64,000 nucleotides of DNA from Sphaerotilus montanus (lineage in GTDB: Bacteria > Pseudomonadota > Gammaproteobacteria > Burkholderiales > Burkholderiaceae_C), in assembly GCF_013410775.1 (NCBI RefSeq), contig NZ_JACCFH010000001.1:4712001-4776000 (forward strand), written 5' to 3'. The notes beneath the pieces were generated by a model. It had not been told where the DNA came from. It did no database searches and worked only from the letters and a program-made list of their open reading frames with translations. A program made the translations under genes and the position numbers. How positions within the stretch are numbered: the first letter of the stretch is position 1; the number at the start of each line of letters is the position of its first letter. Positions 28,239-39,999 of this stretch are shown piece after piece.

Positions 28239-29210
28239 ATGACCACTCGCTCGCCCTTTCCCCGTCTCGTGGCCGACGTCGGCGGCACCAACGCCCGCTT
28301 CGGCTGGATCGCCGAGGAAGGAGCCGCCATCGACGCCGTGCGCACCCTGCCCTGCGCCGACCACGCCACGCTCGCCGACGCGGTGCGGGCCTATCTGGCC
28401 GACCTCGGGCGGGGCCAGCCGGGCTCCATGGGCATGGGCATCGCCAACCCGATCACCGGGGACGAGGTGCGCATGACCAACCACCACTGGCAGTTCTCGA
28501 TCTCGGGCCTGCAGGTGGAACTTGGGCTGCAGCGGCTGGTGGTGATCAACGATTTCACGGCGCTGGCCTTGTCGCTGCCGTCGCTGCAGCCGCACGAGCT
28601 GCGGCAGGTGGGCGGCGGTGCCGCGCGGGCGAACGCGGCCATGGCCCTGATCGGACCGGGGACCGGGCTGGGCGTGTCGGGGCTGGTGCCGGCGGGGACG
28701 CAGTGGGTGGCGCTGGCCGGCGAAGGTGGCCACGTCACGCTGCCGGCCACGAACGCGCGCGAAGCGGCGCTGATCGCCCTGCTGGCGCAGCGTTACGGCC
28801 ACGCCTCGGCGGAGCGGGCCATCAGCGGCGCCGGGCTGGTGGCGCTGTACGACGCGGTGTGCACGCTGGACGGCGTGACGCCGGAGGCGCTCAGCCCCGC
28901 CGATGTCACCTCGCGCGCACTGACCGGCCACTGCGCACGCTGCAGCGAGGCGGTGGCGCACTTCTGCGCGCTGCTCGGCAGCGTGGCCGGCAATCTGGCG
29001 CTGACGCTGGGCGCGCTGGGCGGGGTCTACATCGGCGGCGGCATCGTGCCGCGGCTGGGCGAGGCCTTCGACCGCTCGGACTTCCGCCAGCGCTTCGAGG
29101 CCAAGGGCCGTTTCCAGGCCTATCTGGCGCAGATGCCGGTGTTCGTGATCGATGCGAGCGTGTCGCCAGCGCTGCTGGGCGTGGCGCGGGCACTGGACCA
29201 GGAACTCTGA
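28239..29210 (+). CDS. glk: Glucokinase
   Basis: 323-residue ATP-dependent glucokinase of the bacterial Glk family, making glucose-6-phosphate from the sugar imported by the transporter genes just upstream. Marks: ADVGGTNARFGW at the N-terminus (phosphate-binding loop), ANPITGDEVRMTNHHWQFS, VVINDFTALALSLP with the catalytic Asp, IGPGTGLGVSGL and AGEGGHVTLPA. The C-terminus has GGVYIGGGIVPRLGE. The ATG at 28239 starts MTTRSPFPRLVADVGG; an in-frame TTG ten codons earlier is rejected. A bidirectional terminator follows. Confidence 0.95.
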   Translation: MTTRSPFPRLVADVGGTNARFGWIAEEGAAIDAVRTLPCADHATLADAVRAYLADLGRGQPGSMGMGIANPITGDEVRMTNHHWQFSISGLQVELGLQRLVVINDFTALALSLPSLQPHELRQVGGGAARANAAMALIGPGTGLGVSGLVPAGTQWVALAGEGGHVTLPATNAREAALIALLAQRYGHASAERAISGAGLVALYDAVCTLDGVTPEALSPADVTSRALTGHCARCSEAVAHFCALLGSVAGNLALTLGALGGVYIGGGIVPRLGEAFDRSDFRQRFEAKGRFQAYLAQMPVFVIDASVSPALLGVARALDQEL

Positions 29211-29225
29211 ACAAACACAGGACAT

Positions 29226-29257
29226 AAAAAAGCCGCAGCGTCTGCTGCGGCTTTTTT
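29226..29257. terminator. Bidirectional intrinsic terminator after glucokinase
   Basis: Six A, GCCGCAG (29232-29238), 6-nt loop, CTGCGGC (29245-29251), six T. The symmetrical A/T flanks allow it to serve both glk on the plus strand and the exported-protein gene ending at 29273 on the minus strand. Confidence 0.92.
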
Positions 29258-29272
29258 CATGCAAGAACGTGA

Positions 29273-30616
29273 TCAGGCGGGCGTCAATGTGGACGCATAT
29301 GTAGCCACAGGCTCGTACGGCACGATCTCGGCGGTCCACTTGCCATCGGTCGACTGCTTGACCGTCACCTTGACGGGGAAGGTCAGCCTGTCCTTCTGGA
29401 TGAAACCAGGGACGTCGTTGTAATTCCAGGTCTTGGTATAGACCTCACCCGACTTGGCAAACGCAATCTGCAGCGTCACGAAGGTCTGGGCCGGAATCGG
29501 TGCACGCACCTTGGTGACGGCAACCCAGTAGTTGCCGGTGCGCAGCTTGCTCTCGTCGCAAGATGCGTAGTAGTGCTCCGGTCCGACAGTTCGGCTATCC
29601 GCATCCAAGAAGCCAGAGGTGCCGACAAGCGTCGCACCGCCGCCACCCTTGCCGACGTCACCGGTATCGGTGAAGTGCACATAGTCTCCAGACGGCTCAA
29701 TGACCTGCAGGTCAAAGTCATTCTGGATGTCCTCCATCAGACCCGTGACGGTATTGAGCTTCTGACCAATCGCAGCAGCGGGTACCGCCCACGACAACGT
29801 CGCGGTGAAGAAGCCCTGGTTCTGCGCAGGTGTAGGAATGGTCAGCGCCACCATTGAAGCTGTCAGCGAGGATTGGAGCGAAACCGCCGGCAATGTCGAC
29901 AATTCCTGCTTGAGCACGGTCTTGTCTGTCGGTGAACCCAGCTTCGCGAATGCTTTGTCGGCGAACAACGCGCCTTGCGAGAACGACACCATCAGCAGCT
30001 TCTGGCGCTCGGTGTAGAGCGCCTGGGCACGCGCCAGTTGGCGGGCTGCCATCGTCGTGCTGACCTTCAATTCAGCCTCAAGATCGGTGTTCGCCTTGGC
30101 CCTCAGGCTGGTGACCGTGGCGGGATAGGCGGAGGTGATCGCCAGGAAGCGGGAGTCGCCGGACTTGGCCGCCAGCACCGACCAGTTGTCGATGCTGCCA
30201 GACGCCATGTCCCAGAAGTACTCCCAGTTCTGGGTCAGCGCGCCATCCAGCAGCTTGCGGTACTCGGCAGCCAGCGCCTGGAAACGCGACTCGGTTGCAC
30301 CACTGGCGGTGCCGGCCGTGCTGTAGAAGGTTTCATAGCGAACCGGCTCGGCCTTGCCCGATGTGGTCGTCGCAGTCTCCGTTGCGCCCGCGTACTTGCC
30401 ATGGCGCGCGATGCGCAGCGCAGCGCGCTGGGCATCGGCATCCTCGGGCATCGCGAAGGTGCCGTTGTAGTAGGCGACGACGTAACCGCCGTCCGGTTCG
30501 CAGATGTTCGACGTCGTCTGCGCCACGCCCAGCGTGCTGGCAGCCAGCAGGCCCAGGCCCAGCGCGGTGCCCGTCAGCGGGCGGATGAATGCGGGGGTAT
30601 TGCGGCGATCAGACAC
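29273..30616 (-). CDS. Hypothetical exported protein, 447 aa
   Basis: I do not recognise the family. The GTG at 30614-30616 is chosen because AAGGAGA sits 5 bp upstream and it opens a good signal peptide (TGTALGLGLLAASTLGVAQ, probably cut after GVA near residue 32). The mature part begins with TTSNICEPDGGYVVAYYNGT. It then has a largely helical region (residues about 90-200, rich in Ala, Leu, Lys, Glu) and a C-terminal beta-rich region with GEVYTKTWNYNDVPGF and FPVKVTVKQSTDGKW. Only a few cysteines are present. It overlaps the upstream lipoprotein gene by 8 bp, so the two are probably made together. The C-terminal half resembles an Ig-like or jelly-roll fold only in outline. Confidence 0.78.
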   Translation of the reverse strand: MSDRRNTPAFIRPLTGTALGLGLLAASTLGVAQTTSNICEPDGGYVVAYYNGTFAMPEDADAQRAALRIARHGKYAGATETATTTSGKAEPVRYETFYSTAGTASGATESRFQALAAEYRKLLDGALTQNWEYFWDMASGSIDNWSVLAAKSGDSRFLAITSAYPATVTSLRAKANTDLEAELKVSTTMAARQLARAQALYTERQKLLMVSFSQGALFADKAFAKLGSPTDKTVLKQELSTLPAVSLQSSLTASMVALTIPTPAQNQGFFTATLSWAVPAAAIGQKLNTVTGLMEDIQNDFDLQVIEPSGDYVHFTDTGDVGKGGGGATLVGTSGFLDADSRTVGPEHYYASCDESKLRTGNYWVAVTKVRAPIPAQTFVTLQIAFAKSGEVYTKTWNYNDVPGFIQKDRLTFPVKVTVKQSTDGKWTAEIVPYEPVATYASTLTPA

Positions 30617-31145
30617 AGCCGTCTCCTTGGGGTGCACGAACGACGGTGTCATTGACCAGCTCGACATACGAGAGGTACGCCTTGACGCGGGCATCGGTGT
30701 TGACCGTCACGCGGCGCAGGTCCGCCACGGCCTTGTAGCCAGCCTCGATCGACGGCGCCTTCTGCATGATGCATTCCACCGCATCGCTGGACGCCAGACG
30801 CGCCGCACGCACCGCGGCATCATCCGTCAGCGTCACGGTCAGCACGCTCTGGTAGGCCTTGGCCAGCTGGGCCGCCGCTTTCGGCAGATCGCCAGAATAG
30901 GCGGTCTGGGCGCCGATCCACGCCGTGACGTCGTCGCGCACACCGTCGCCATTGGCATCGGTCCCCGCCACTGCAGTGGAGCGGTCCAGCGACAGCACGG
31001 CGCCGCCGGTCTGCAGCTTGGTCATCACGGCCGTGGTCGATTCAGCAGGCGCCTCAGCAGCACCACCACCACCGCCTCCACCACCGCACCCTGTCAGCAC
31101 ACCCAGGGCCACCAGCCCCAGGAGTCGAGTTGTCTTGTTCAGCAT
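30609..31145 (-). CDS. Putative lipoprotein with a calcium-loop-like motif, 178 aa
   Basis: Small secreted lipoprotein of unknown function. The signal peptide RLLGLVALGVLTGC ends in a lipobox with the modified cysteine at C20, directly followed by eight glycines, a flexible tether common in Burkholderiales lipoproteins. A DANGDGVRDDV stretch at about residue 63 looks like a type-3-repeat/dockerin-like calcium loop (D-x-N-x-D-G-x-x-D). The rest is helical. The ATG at 31143-31145 is the natural start. The coding end overlaps the next exported gene, so they form a two-gene operon whose job is unknown. Confidence 0.75.
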   Translation of the reverse strand: MLNKTTRLLGLVALGVLTGCGGGGGGGGAAEAPAESTTAVMTKLQTGGAVLSLDRSTAVAGTDANGDGVRDDVTAWIGAQTAYSGDLPKAAAQLAKAYQSVLTVTLTDDAAVRAARLASSDAVECIMQKAPSIEAGYKAVADLRRVTVNTDARVKAYLSYVELVNDTVVRAPQGDGCV

Positions 31146-31334
31146 CGATTCCACGCAATATAGGTTTAGGTCTTGTCGCGTCGAACAGTCTCGCCAGATG
31201 AGCCACCCATGCCCTGCATGGCCAACTGGTCCAGCGGATCCTGCTGCCCGACGAAACACATTCTCGAACCGGCGTAGAACCGAACACACCCTCTATTCAG
31301 GTGGTCATGAATTGAACATTTTCATTATTGCGAA

Positions 31335-33554
<2,220 letters not shown>

Positions 33555-34712
33555 CTAGCTGAACAGGCGCCGCGCCGCGGGCGAGCCTGCCGCCAGCTCG
33601 TATTCCGCCAGCTTGGCGTACAGGCCGTCCAGATCCTCGCGGATCAGCGCAAACGCCCCGGCATTGAGCGCGCGGCCCTCGTCGTCGTTGACGTCGGCAT
33701 CCAGCGCGATGGCCAGCGCCTGACCGGAAGCGCACCAGGCATTGAAGGGCTGCTCGGCCTGCGGCGTCTGCGGCACGTCGAACACCAGCGACATCTCGGA
33801 CACCCAGGACTGGTCCGGATCCTCGGCCAGCGCGGCCTGGGCATCGAACACCAGCGCCAGCACCGGCGGCGCATCCTCTTCGCGGCCCGGCAGGATGAGC
33901 TTGCCCGGCACCGGCCCGCTGACGAAGCCGTGGCGGGCCGCGTGCTGCTGGATCCAGCTCACCGGCCACTGGCCCTGGCGCGCGGTGAGCCGCATGGCAA
34001 GCTGCGCGTCGTGGTGCACGGCCACCCGGTCGAGCGAACGTGCCCGGGCCACGACATCCAGCATGTCCGGAAACTCGGCCTCGGCCGACAGCGGCTCGGC
34101 AAAGCGCTGGATGATCTGGACAAACTCCGAATATTCGATCTCGTTGACGGCGCCGAGCCGGTTGGCGAGTTGCAGACCCGCGCGCAGTTCGCTGCAGGTC
34201 TGGCCGGCGACGGGGGTTTCCCACTCGCCCGTCTGGCTGTTGCAGCCTTCGATCAGGAACGGCTTGCCACCCGCCCGACGCGACGGTGGCCAATGGGCCA
34301 GCACCGTCTCTCCAGACAAGGGCTGCTCGGGAACCAGCCGGGCGACCGCGTCAATCAGCGGATCGATGCGGGACACAGCCGCGGGCCGGCGTACCGGCAC
34401 ATTCAGCGCCGCGGGCACACCCACCAGCCGCTGCTCGATGGCCTCGACGGAGGCGGCCACCGGCGCGTCCTCCAGCGGGATCGGCTCGGTCGGCGCATGG
34501 TCCGGATCGAAACTCGGTTCCTGGTGGAGCGGCTGTGGCGCGACAGCAGCCAGGGCCGCATCCGGCGCCCCCGGCGAGGCGGCATCGGCCGCGGAAGGCT
34601 TGGGCAGGCGCGTCTTGCCCCCGGCGCGGCGGGTCTGCCAGGCGCCATGCCCGACGACAGCGGCGAGCACCAGCCCTCCGACGATGGCCAACCATACTTG
34701 CAATGAATTCAT
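33555..34712 (-). CDS. zipA: Cell division protein ZipA C-terminal-domain (FtsZ-binding) protein
   Basis: 385-residue inner-membrane protein, predicted to bind FtsZ at the division septum. The single N-terminal span (VWLAIVGGLVLAAVVGHGAW) is followed by a basic stretch and a Pro/Ala/Glu-rich linker of about 100 residues. The C-terminal domain (residues about 200-370) carries the ZipA-C features GFVSGPVPGKLILPG and MSLVFDVPQTPQAEQPFNAW. Sequence identity to E. coli ZipA would be low, so position between smc and ligA is important support. It is slightly longer than E. coli ZipA. Confidence 0.83.
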   Translation of the reverse strand: MNSLQVWLAIVGGLVLAAVVGHGAWQTRRAGGKTRLPKPSAADAASPGAPDAALAAVAPQPLHQEPSFDPDHAPTEPIPLEDAPVAASVEAIEQRLVGVPAALNVPVRRPAAVSRIDPLIDAVARLVPEQPLSGETVLAHWPPSRRAGGKPFLIEGCNSQTGEWETPVAGQTCSELRAGLQLANRLGAVNEIEYSEFVQIIQRFAEPLSAEAEFPDMLDVVARARSLDRVAVHHDAQLAMRLTARQGQWPVSWIQQHAARHGFVSGPVPGKLILPGREEDAPPVLALVFDAQAALAEDPDQSWVSEMSLVFDVPQTPQAEQPFNAWCASGQALAIALDADVNDDEGRALNAGAFALIREDLDGLYAKLAEYELAAGSPAARRLFS

Positions 34713-34758
34713 CGGTCCCCGGGTTCCTGGTCATGGCCTGAACAGTGTGTCGCCACCC

Positions 34759-37700
34759 TCACGGTAGCTCAGCCAGTGAGACTGCTGCCTCCATGTCCAC
34801 CGCGACGATGCGCGACACACCCTGTTCCTGCATTGTCACGCCGATCAATTGTTCGGCCATCTCCATTGCAATTTTGTTGTGCGAAATGAAAAGAAACTGC
34901 GTACCGGACGACATTTGACGGACCAGACGGGCATATCGCTCGGTATTGGCGTCATCCAGTGGTGCATCCACCTCGTCCAGCAGGCAGAACGGCGCCGGAT
35001 TGAGCAGGAAGATCGCGAACACCAGCGCGATCGCGGTAAGTGCCTTTTCACCGCCGGACAGCAGGTGGATGGTCGAATTCTTCTTGCCGGGCGGCTGCGC
35101 CATGACCTGCACGCCGGCGTCCAGGATCTCGTCGCCGGTCATCACCAGCCGGGCCTGACCGCCACCGAACAGGCTCGGGAACATGCGCCCGAAGCCGTCG
35201 TTGACCTGGTCGAAGGTGGCCTTCAGCAGATCGCGGGTCTCCAGGTCGATCTTGTGGATCGCGGCCTCCAGCGTCTGCATGGCCTCGGTGAGGTCGGCGA
35301 CCTGCATGTCGAGGAACTGCCGCCGCTCGCGGGCGGCGCCCAGCTCATCCAGCGCCGCCAGGTTCACGGCGCCCAGCGCGTTGATCTCGCGCTGGATGCG
35401 GTCGATCTCGCCCTGCAGCCCGTGCAGGCGCACACCGTCCTGCGCGATGCCGGCGGCCAGCGCGTCCAGGTCGACCGCCGCCGCCTGCAGCTGCTCCAGG
35501 AACTGCGCGCCGCCGAGCTGCGCGGCCTGCGCTTCGAGCTGGAGCTTCGTGATCTCGTCGCGCAGCGGCTGCAGACTGCGCTCGTGCGCGGCGCGCTGCT
35601 CGTCGGCGCGGCGCATCTGCTGCGTCAGGTCGTCCCAGGTCTGGCGGGCGGACGACAGCGCCTGCTCGCGCTCGACGCGCAGCGCCAGCGCCTCCTGCAG
35701 CCCGCCTTCGGCCGCGGCGTCGTCCAGCCCGGCGAGTTCGGCGGCGAGCTGCTCCAGCGCGCGTTCGTTGACGGTGAGCTGCTGCGCGGCGGTTTCCAGC
35801 CCACGCTGCAGCTCGCCGCGCCGCGCCAGCAACGACCGGGCCGCGAACTGCGACTCCTGCGCCGTGCGCTCCAGGCCGCGCAACTGCTCGCGGGCATCGG
35901 CCAGCCGCCGCTCGGCCGCGATCACCGCGTCTTCCAGCTCGGCGTGGCGCTCCTGCTCGGTGGCGAGCTGCAGGTCGAGTTCCTCGAAACGCGCTTCGCC
36001 TGTCAGGCGGCGTTCTTCGAGTTCTTCCAGCTGCGCATCGACCTCGGCGAGTTCGGTGTCCAGCTGGTCGCGGCGGCGCGTGACCTGCTCGGCCTGCTGG
36101 GTCAGGCGCAGCACCTCGACCTGCAGCTGGTGCGCCCGCGTCTGGCTGTCGGCGGCGTCGCGGCGGGCGCCGGCCAGCCGCTGCGCCGCGTCGGTGTAAG
36201 CGGCTTCGGCGCGGACCAGCGCGCTGCGGGCCTCATCGGCCATCAGCGCCTGGGCGCGGACCTGGGTTTCGAGGTTCTCGATCTCCTGCGCGCGCGCCAG
36301 CAGGCCGGCCTGCTCTGAATCCGGCGCGTGGAAGCTCACCGCGTAAGCGCTCACCGCGTGCCCGGCCGGCGTCAGGATCAGCTCGCCATGGGTCAGCCGG
36401 CTGCGCAGCGCCAGCGCTTCCTCGACGTTGGCCGCCGTGTAGACGCCTTCGAGCCAGTCGTTGAGCAATGCCACCAGCCCCGGATCGCCCACGCGCAGCA
36501 GGTCGGTCAGCCGCGGCAGCGTGCGATGCGTATTGGCGATCGCGCTGGTCGGCGGCGAATAGAAGGCGAGCTTGGCCGGCGGCGGATCCAGATCGAAGCC
36601 GCGCACCGTCTCGATCCGCCCGACTTCGAGCGCCTGCAACCGCTCGCGCAAAGCCGATTCGAGCGCGGTTTCCCACCCGGGTTCGATGTGGATGCGCCGC
36701 CACAGCCCTTGCAGACCCTCCAACCCGTGCCGCGCCAGCCAGGGCCGCAGCTTGCCTTCGGTCTGCACCTTTTCCTGCAGCGCCCGCAGCGCGTCGAGCC
36801 GCGCCGTCAGCGCCGACTGGCGGGCAGATTCGCTATTGGCCGCGCTCTGCTGGCCGCGGCGCTGCTCGTCGAGCGTCGGCACCAGTTCGGACAGCTCGTG
36901 CAGGCGCGCATCGGCGAGTTCCTGCACCTCCTGCGCTCGGGCGAGTTGCGCACGCAGGTCGTCGAGGCGGTGGTCGTCGGGTGCGCCGAGCTGGCGGCGC
37001 TCGGCGGACAGGCGCTCGCGGCGGCCCTGCAACTCGCGGCCGCGCTCGTCCAGATGGCGCGACTGCGCGGCGAGCAGCTGGATCTGTTGCTGCACCTCGC
37101 TCGCGCGGGTGCGCTGCGTGGCGGCGCGCTGGCTGGCCTGGCGCAGCGTGTCCTCGACGGCGGGCAAGGCCATCGAACGCTCTTCGACCTGCGCGGCCAG
37201 GATCTCGCCCTGCTCTTCCGCTTCGGCGAGCTGCTCGGCCAGCGTTTCCAGCTCGGCCTCGGCGTGTTCGCGGCGCAGCGTCCATTGCTGCGTCTGTGCG
37301 GCGATCTCGGCCTGTCGCTGCAACCCACGCTGGCGCGCATCGACGACGTGGCGGATGCGCTCCTCCAGCCGGCTGACCTGCATCGACGCCTCCGCCAGCG
37401 CGCCTTGCGCGGCGTGCAGCGCGTCGCTGGCGTCGTAGTGCGACTGGCGCAGCGCGTCCTGCTCGGCTTCCGTCTGGCGCAGCTCGGCGATGCGCAGCTC
37501 CAGCGCGTTCGTCGCCGCCAGCTCGGCCAGCCGGACCCGCTCGCGCTCGCTGGTGGCGTCGCGGTGTTTCAGGAACCAGAGCTGGTGCAGTTTCAGCGTG
37601 CCGGTGTCCTGCAGCGTGCGGTAGCGCAGCGCGACCTCGGCCTGGGCTTCGAGCTTGTCGAGGTTGGTCGTCAGCTCGCGCAGGATGTCGTCCACGCGGG

Positions 37701-38274
37701 TCAGGTTCTCGCGGGTGTCCTTCAGGCGGTTCTCGGTCTCGCGGCGGCGTTCCTTGTACTTGGACACGCCGGCCGCTTCCTCCAGGAACAGCCGCAGCTC
37801 TTCGGGGCGCGACTCGATGATCTTGCTGATCGTGCCCTGGCCGATGATGGCGTAGGCGCGCGGGCCCAGACCGGTGCCGAGGAACACGTCCTGCACATCG
37901 CGGCGGCGCACCGGCTGGTTGTTGATGTAGTAGGTGCTGGTGCCGTCGCGGGTCAGCACGCGCTTGACGGCGATCTCGGCGTACTGGTTCCACGAGCCGC
38001 CCGCCCGGCCGGCATCGTTGCTGAAGGCGAGTTCGACGCTGGAGCGGCTGGCGGGCTTGCGGTTGCCGGAGCCGTTGAAGATCACGTCCTGCATCGACTC
38101 GCCGCGCAGCTCGCTCGCCTTCGATTCGCCCAGCACCCAGCGCACGGCGTCCATGATGTTGGACTTGCCGCAGCCATTGGGACCGACGACGCCGACGAGC
38201 TGGCCGGGCAGCTGGAAATGTGTCGGATCGGCGAAGGATTTGAAGCCCGAGAGCTTGATCGAATTCAGGCGCAT
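34759..38274 (-). CDS. smc: Chromosome segregation protein SMC
   Basis: 1171-residue condensin ATPase acting in chromosome compaction and segregation. Walker A is GPNGCGKSN at 31-39 after MRLNSIKLSGFKSFADPTHF. Two long coiled-coil arms surround a hinge at about 500-650 (GLQGLWRRIHIEPGWETALE). The C-terminal head has the signature LLSGGEKALTAIALVFAIF, Walker B CLLDEVDAPLDD and a D-loop. The length is typical. It is the first gene of smc-zipA-ligA; the divergent kinase gene lies 237 bp away across a region with palindromes. Confidence 0.97.
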   Translation of the reverse strand: MRLNSIKLSGFKSFADPTHFQLPGQLVGVVGPNGCGKSNIMDAVRWVLGESKASELRGESMQDVIFNGSGNRKPASRSSVELAFSNDAGRAGGSWNQYAEIAVKRVLTRDGTSTYYINNQPVRRRDVQDVFLGTGLGPRAYAIIGQGTISKIIESRPEELRLFLEEAAGVSKYKERRRETENRLKDTRENLTRVDDILRELTTNLDKLEAQAEVALRYRTLQDTGTLKLHQLWFLKHRDATSERERVRLAELAATNALELRIAELRQTEAEQDALRQSHYDASDALHAAQGALAEASMQVSRLEERIRHVVDARQRGLQRQAEIAAQTQQWTLRREHAEAELETLAEQLAEAEEQGEILAAQVEERSMALPAVEDTLRQASQRAATQRTRASEVQQQIQLLAAQSRHLDERGRELQGRRERLSAERRQLGAPDDHRLDDLRAQLARAQEVQELADARLHELSELVPTLDEQRRGQQSAANSESARQSALTARLDALRALQEKVQTEGKLRPWLARHGLEGLQGLWRRIHIEPGWETALESALRERLQALEVGRIETVRGFDLDPPPAKLAFYSPPTSAIANTHRTLPRLTDLLRVGDPGLVALLNDWLEGVYTAANVEEALALRSRLTHGELILTPAGHAVSAYAVSFHAPDSEQAGLLARAQEIENLETQVRAQALMADEARSALVRAEAAYTDAAQRLAGARRDAADSQTRAHQLQVEVLRLTQQAEQVTRRRDQLDTELAEVDAQLEELEERRLTGEARFEELDLQLATEQERHAELEDAVIAAERRLADAREQLRGLERTAQESQFAARSLLARRGELQRGLETAAQQLTVNERALEQLAAELAGLDDAAAEGGLQEALALRVEREQALSSARQTWDDLTQQMRRADEQRAAHERSLQPLRDEITKLQLEAQAAQLGGAQFLEQLQAAAVDLDALAAGIAQDGVRLHGLQGEIDRIQREINALGAVNLAALDELGAARERRQFLDMQVADLTEAMQTLEAAIHKIDLETRDLLKATFDQVNDGFGRMFPSLFGGGQARLVMTGDEILDAGVQVMAQPPGKKNSTIHLLSGGEKALTAIALVFAIFLLNPAPFCLLDEVDAPLDDANTERYARLVRQMSSGTQFLFISHNKIAMEMAEQLIGVTMQEQGVSRIVAVDMEAAVSLAELP

Positions 38275-38306
38275 CTCGGAGAAGTATTATCTAACTCTTT
38301 GATTTA

Positions 38307-38323
38307 CAAGCATTAAATGCTTG
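38307..38323. promoter_or_regulatory. Palindrome in the smc/histidine-kinase divergent promoter region
   Basis: CAAGCATT and AATGCTTG form perfect 8-bp arms around one base, 33-49 bp upstream of the smc start. On the minus strand a GATAAT hexamer, -10-like, lies between the palindrome and smc. It is probably an operator overlapping the smc promoter, but the binding protein is unknown. A second, weaker inverted repeat, CCTTGT/ACAAGG, lies at 38430-38452 nearer the kinase gene. Confidence 0.4.
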
Positions 38324-38511
38324 AACATTGGAGGCAATGATACCACTGGTCCGACTGCACCGAACCGGGCGACGGGACCTTGGATTCCTGGGCACCGCGG
38401 GAAAGTCCGGCCCCGTGTCAACCCTCGATCCTTGTTGAAGTTTGATACAAGGCAAGAAACAGACTGACTCCGACTGGTACCCTCCACGGTACTGAACAAC
38501 AATCCAGCGCC

Positions 38512-39999
38512 ATGACTGCCCTGCCAGCCGCCGCACTGTCGAACGGGTTCTTCGATCTACCTTCGGAGATGGTCGCTGGCGCCTCGCGCGAAGCGGTCGT
38601 GCTGGTGGACGCGCGGCAGTGCATCGTCGCCATCAATGCAGCGGCCGCGCGGATGTTCGGGCATGCCCAGCCGGACCTGCTGGGCCGGCCGCTGTCATGT
38701 CTGATTCCCGATGGCCTGCGCGACGTCCACGACCAGCATGTGCAGCACTTCACCGCGGCGCAGCAGGCCGAGCGCGCGCCCCTGCATGGGGAAGCCCTGC
38801 AAGGCCTGCGTGCCGACGGGCAGGTGTTTCCTGTCGAGGTGGTGGTGTCCCGGCTGGAACTGGTGCTCGACGGGCAACGCCACACCTGCTTCATGGCGAT
38901 GATGTGCGACCTCAGTACCCAGCACGGCCTGCGCAGCGAGGTGGCGATGCTGAGCGAGCGGGTGCGCACCGTGCTCGACCTGACGCCGGTGGCGATCTGG
39001 ATCGTCGATGACGAGCAGCTGGTGTATGCCAACCGCGCCGCCGTCCATCTGTTCGGCGTGTCGGACCGGGCACAGCTCATCGGCCGGTCGATCTACACCC
39101 TGCTGCATGCCAGCGGGCATGTACCGCTGCGGTCCCATCTGCAGTCAGCCAGACCGGTGAAGAGCGCCACGCCCGCGGTCGTCAGCGGCACCCTGCTGCG
39201 CCCCGACGGACAGACCCGCGAGGTCGACATCGCCACATCGGCCCTGCCGGACCACGGGCAGACCGTCCTGCAGATGGTCATCATCGACGTGACGGAAAGC
39301 CAGCGCCAGGCCCGGGAGCAGTCGCTGCACCGGGTCGAATTGCGCCGGCTGGCGGCCAGCGTGGTCGAGGCCCGCGAGGAAGAACGCCGCCGCATCGCCC
39401 GCGAACTGCACGACGAACTGGGCCAGCGCCTGACCGCCATGAAGATGGAGCTGTTCGGCCTGCGTGCCGAAACGCCCGGTCCCGGCGGGAACGGACGCAT
39501 CACCAGCATGCTGGAGATGGTGGACAGCACCGTGGCGGCACTGCGCCGGATTGCGGCCGACCTGCGTCCGCTGATGCTCGACGACCTGGGGCTGAACGCC
39601 GCGATCGAATGGCTGGCCCGCGACGCCGCCCGGCGCATGGACATGGAGGTGACGGTGCAGCTCGGCACCGAGGACCCGCCGCTGGGACCGGGTGCCGACA
39701 TCGCGCTGTACCGCATGGTGCAGGAGGCGCTGACCAACGTGGCCCGCCACGCCAATGCCACCGATGTCCGGATCGAGTTGCGCCAGAGCGCGGACGAACT
39801 GATCCTGACGGTGCGGGACAACGGCCATGGATTCCCCGACCGGTCGATGCGCCAGGACGGTCGCTACGGCCTGCTGGGCATGCGCGAGCGGGCGATCATG
39901 CTGGGCGGCCAGCTCGATCTGGACAACCCGCCGGGCGGTGGTGCCCGCATCACCGTGCACCTGCCGCTGAAACAGACCAGGAAGAAGGAAACCCCATGA
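38512..39999 (+). CDS. Soluble PAS-domain sensor histidine kinase (NarX-type HisKA_3)
   Basis: 495-residue cytoplasmic kinase with no membrane spans. It has two PAS-like domains at about residues 20-125 (SREAVVLVDARQCIVAINAA) and 148-260 (LDLTPVAIWIVDDEQLVYAN). The dimerisation/phosphotransfer segment EEERRRIARELHDELGQRL holds the phosphoacceptor H300. The HATPase domain has VQEALTNVARHANATDV, VRDNGHGFPD and GRYGLLGMRERA. PAS sensors of this layout often detect oxygen, redox state or small ligands; no haem-binding histidine can be assigned by eye. Its stop overlaps the response regulator start by 4 bp. It heads the stress/storage gene block. Confidence 0.93.
   Translation: MTALPAAALSNGFFDLPSEMVAGASREAVVLVDARQCIVAINAAAARMFGHAQPDLLGRPLSCLIPDGLRDVHDQHVQHFTAAQQAERAPLHGEALQGLRADGQVFPVEVVVSRLELVLDGQRHTCFMAMMCDLSTQHGLRSEVAMLSERVRTVLDLTPVAIWIVDDEQLVYANRAAVHLFGVSDRAQLIGRSIYTLLHASGHVPLRSHLQSARPVKSATPAVVSGTLLRPDGQTREVDIATSALPDHGQTVLQMVIIDVTESQRQAREQSLHRVELRRLAASVVEAREEERRRIARELHDELGQRLTAMKMELFGLRAETPGPGGNGRITSMLEMVDSTVAALRRIAADLRPLMLDDLGLNAAIEWLARDAARRMDMEVTVQLGTEDPPLGPGADIALYRMVQEALTNVARHANATDVRIELRQSADELILTVRDNGHGFPDRSMRQDGRYGLLGMRERAIMLGGQLDLDNPPGGGARITVHLPLKQTRKKETP

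Noticed and set aside
38287-38536. Short minus-strand frames between smc and the PAS kinase gene
   Set aside because: They overlap the promoter region and kinase start and have no domain or ribosome-binding site.
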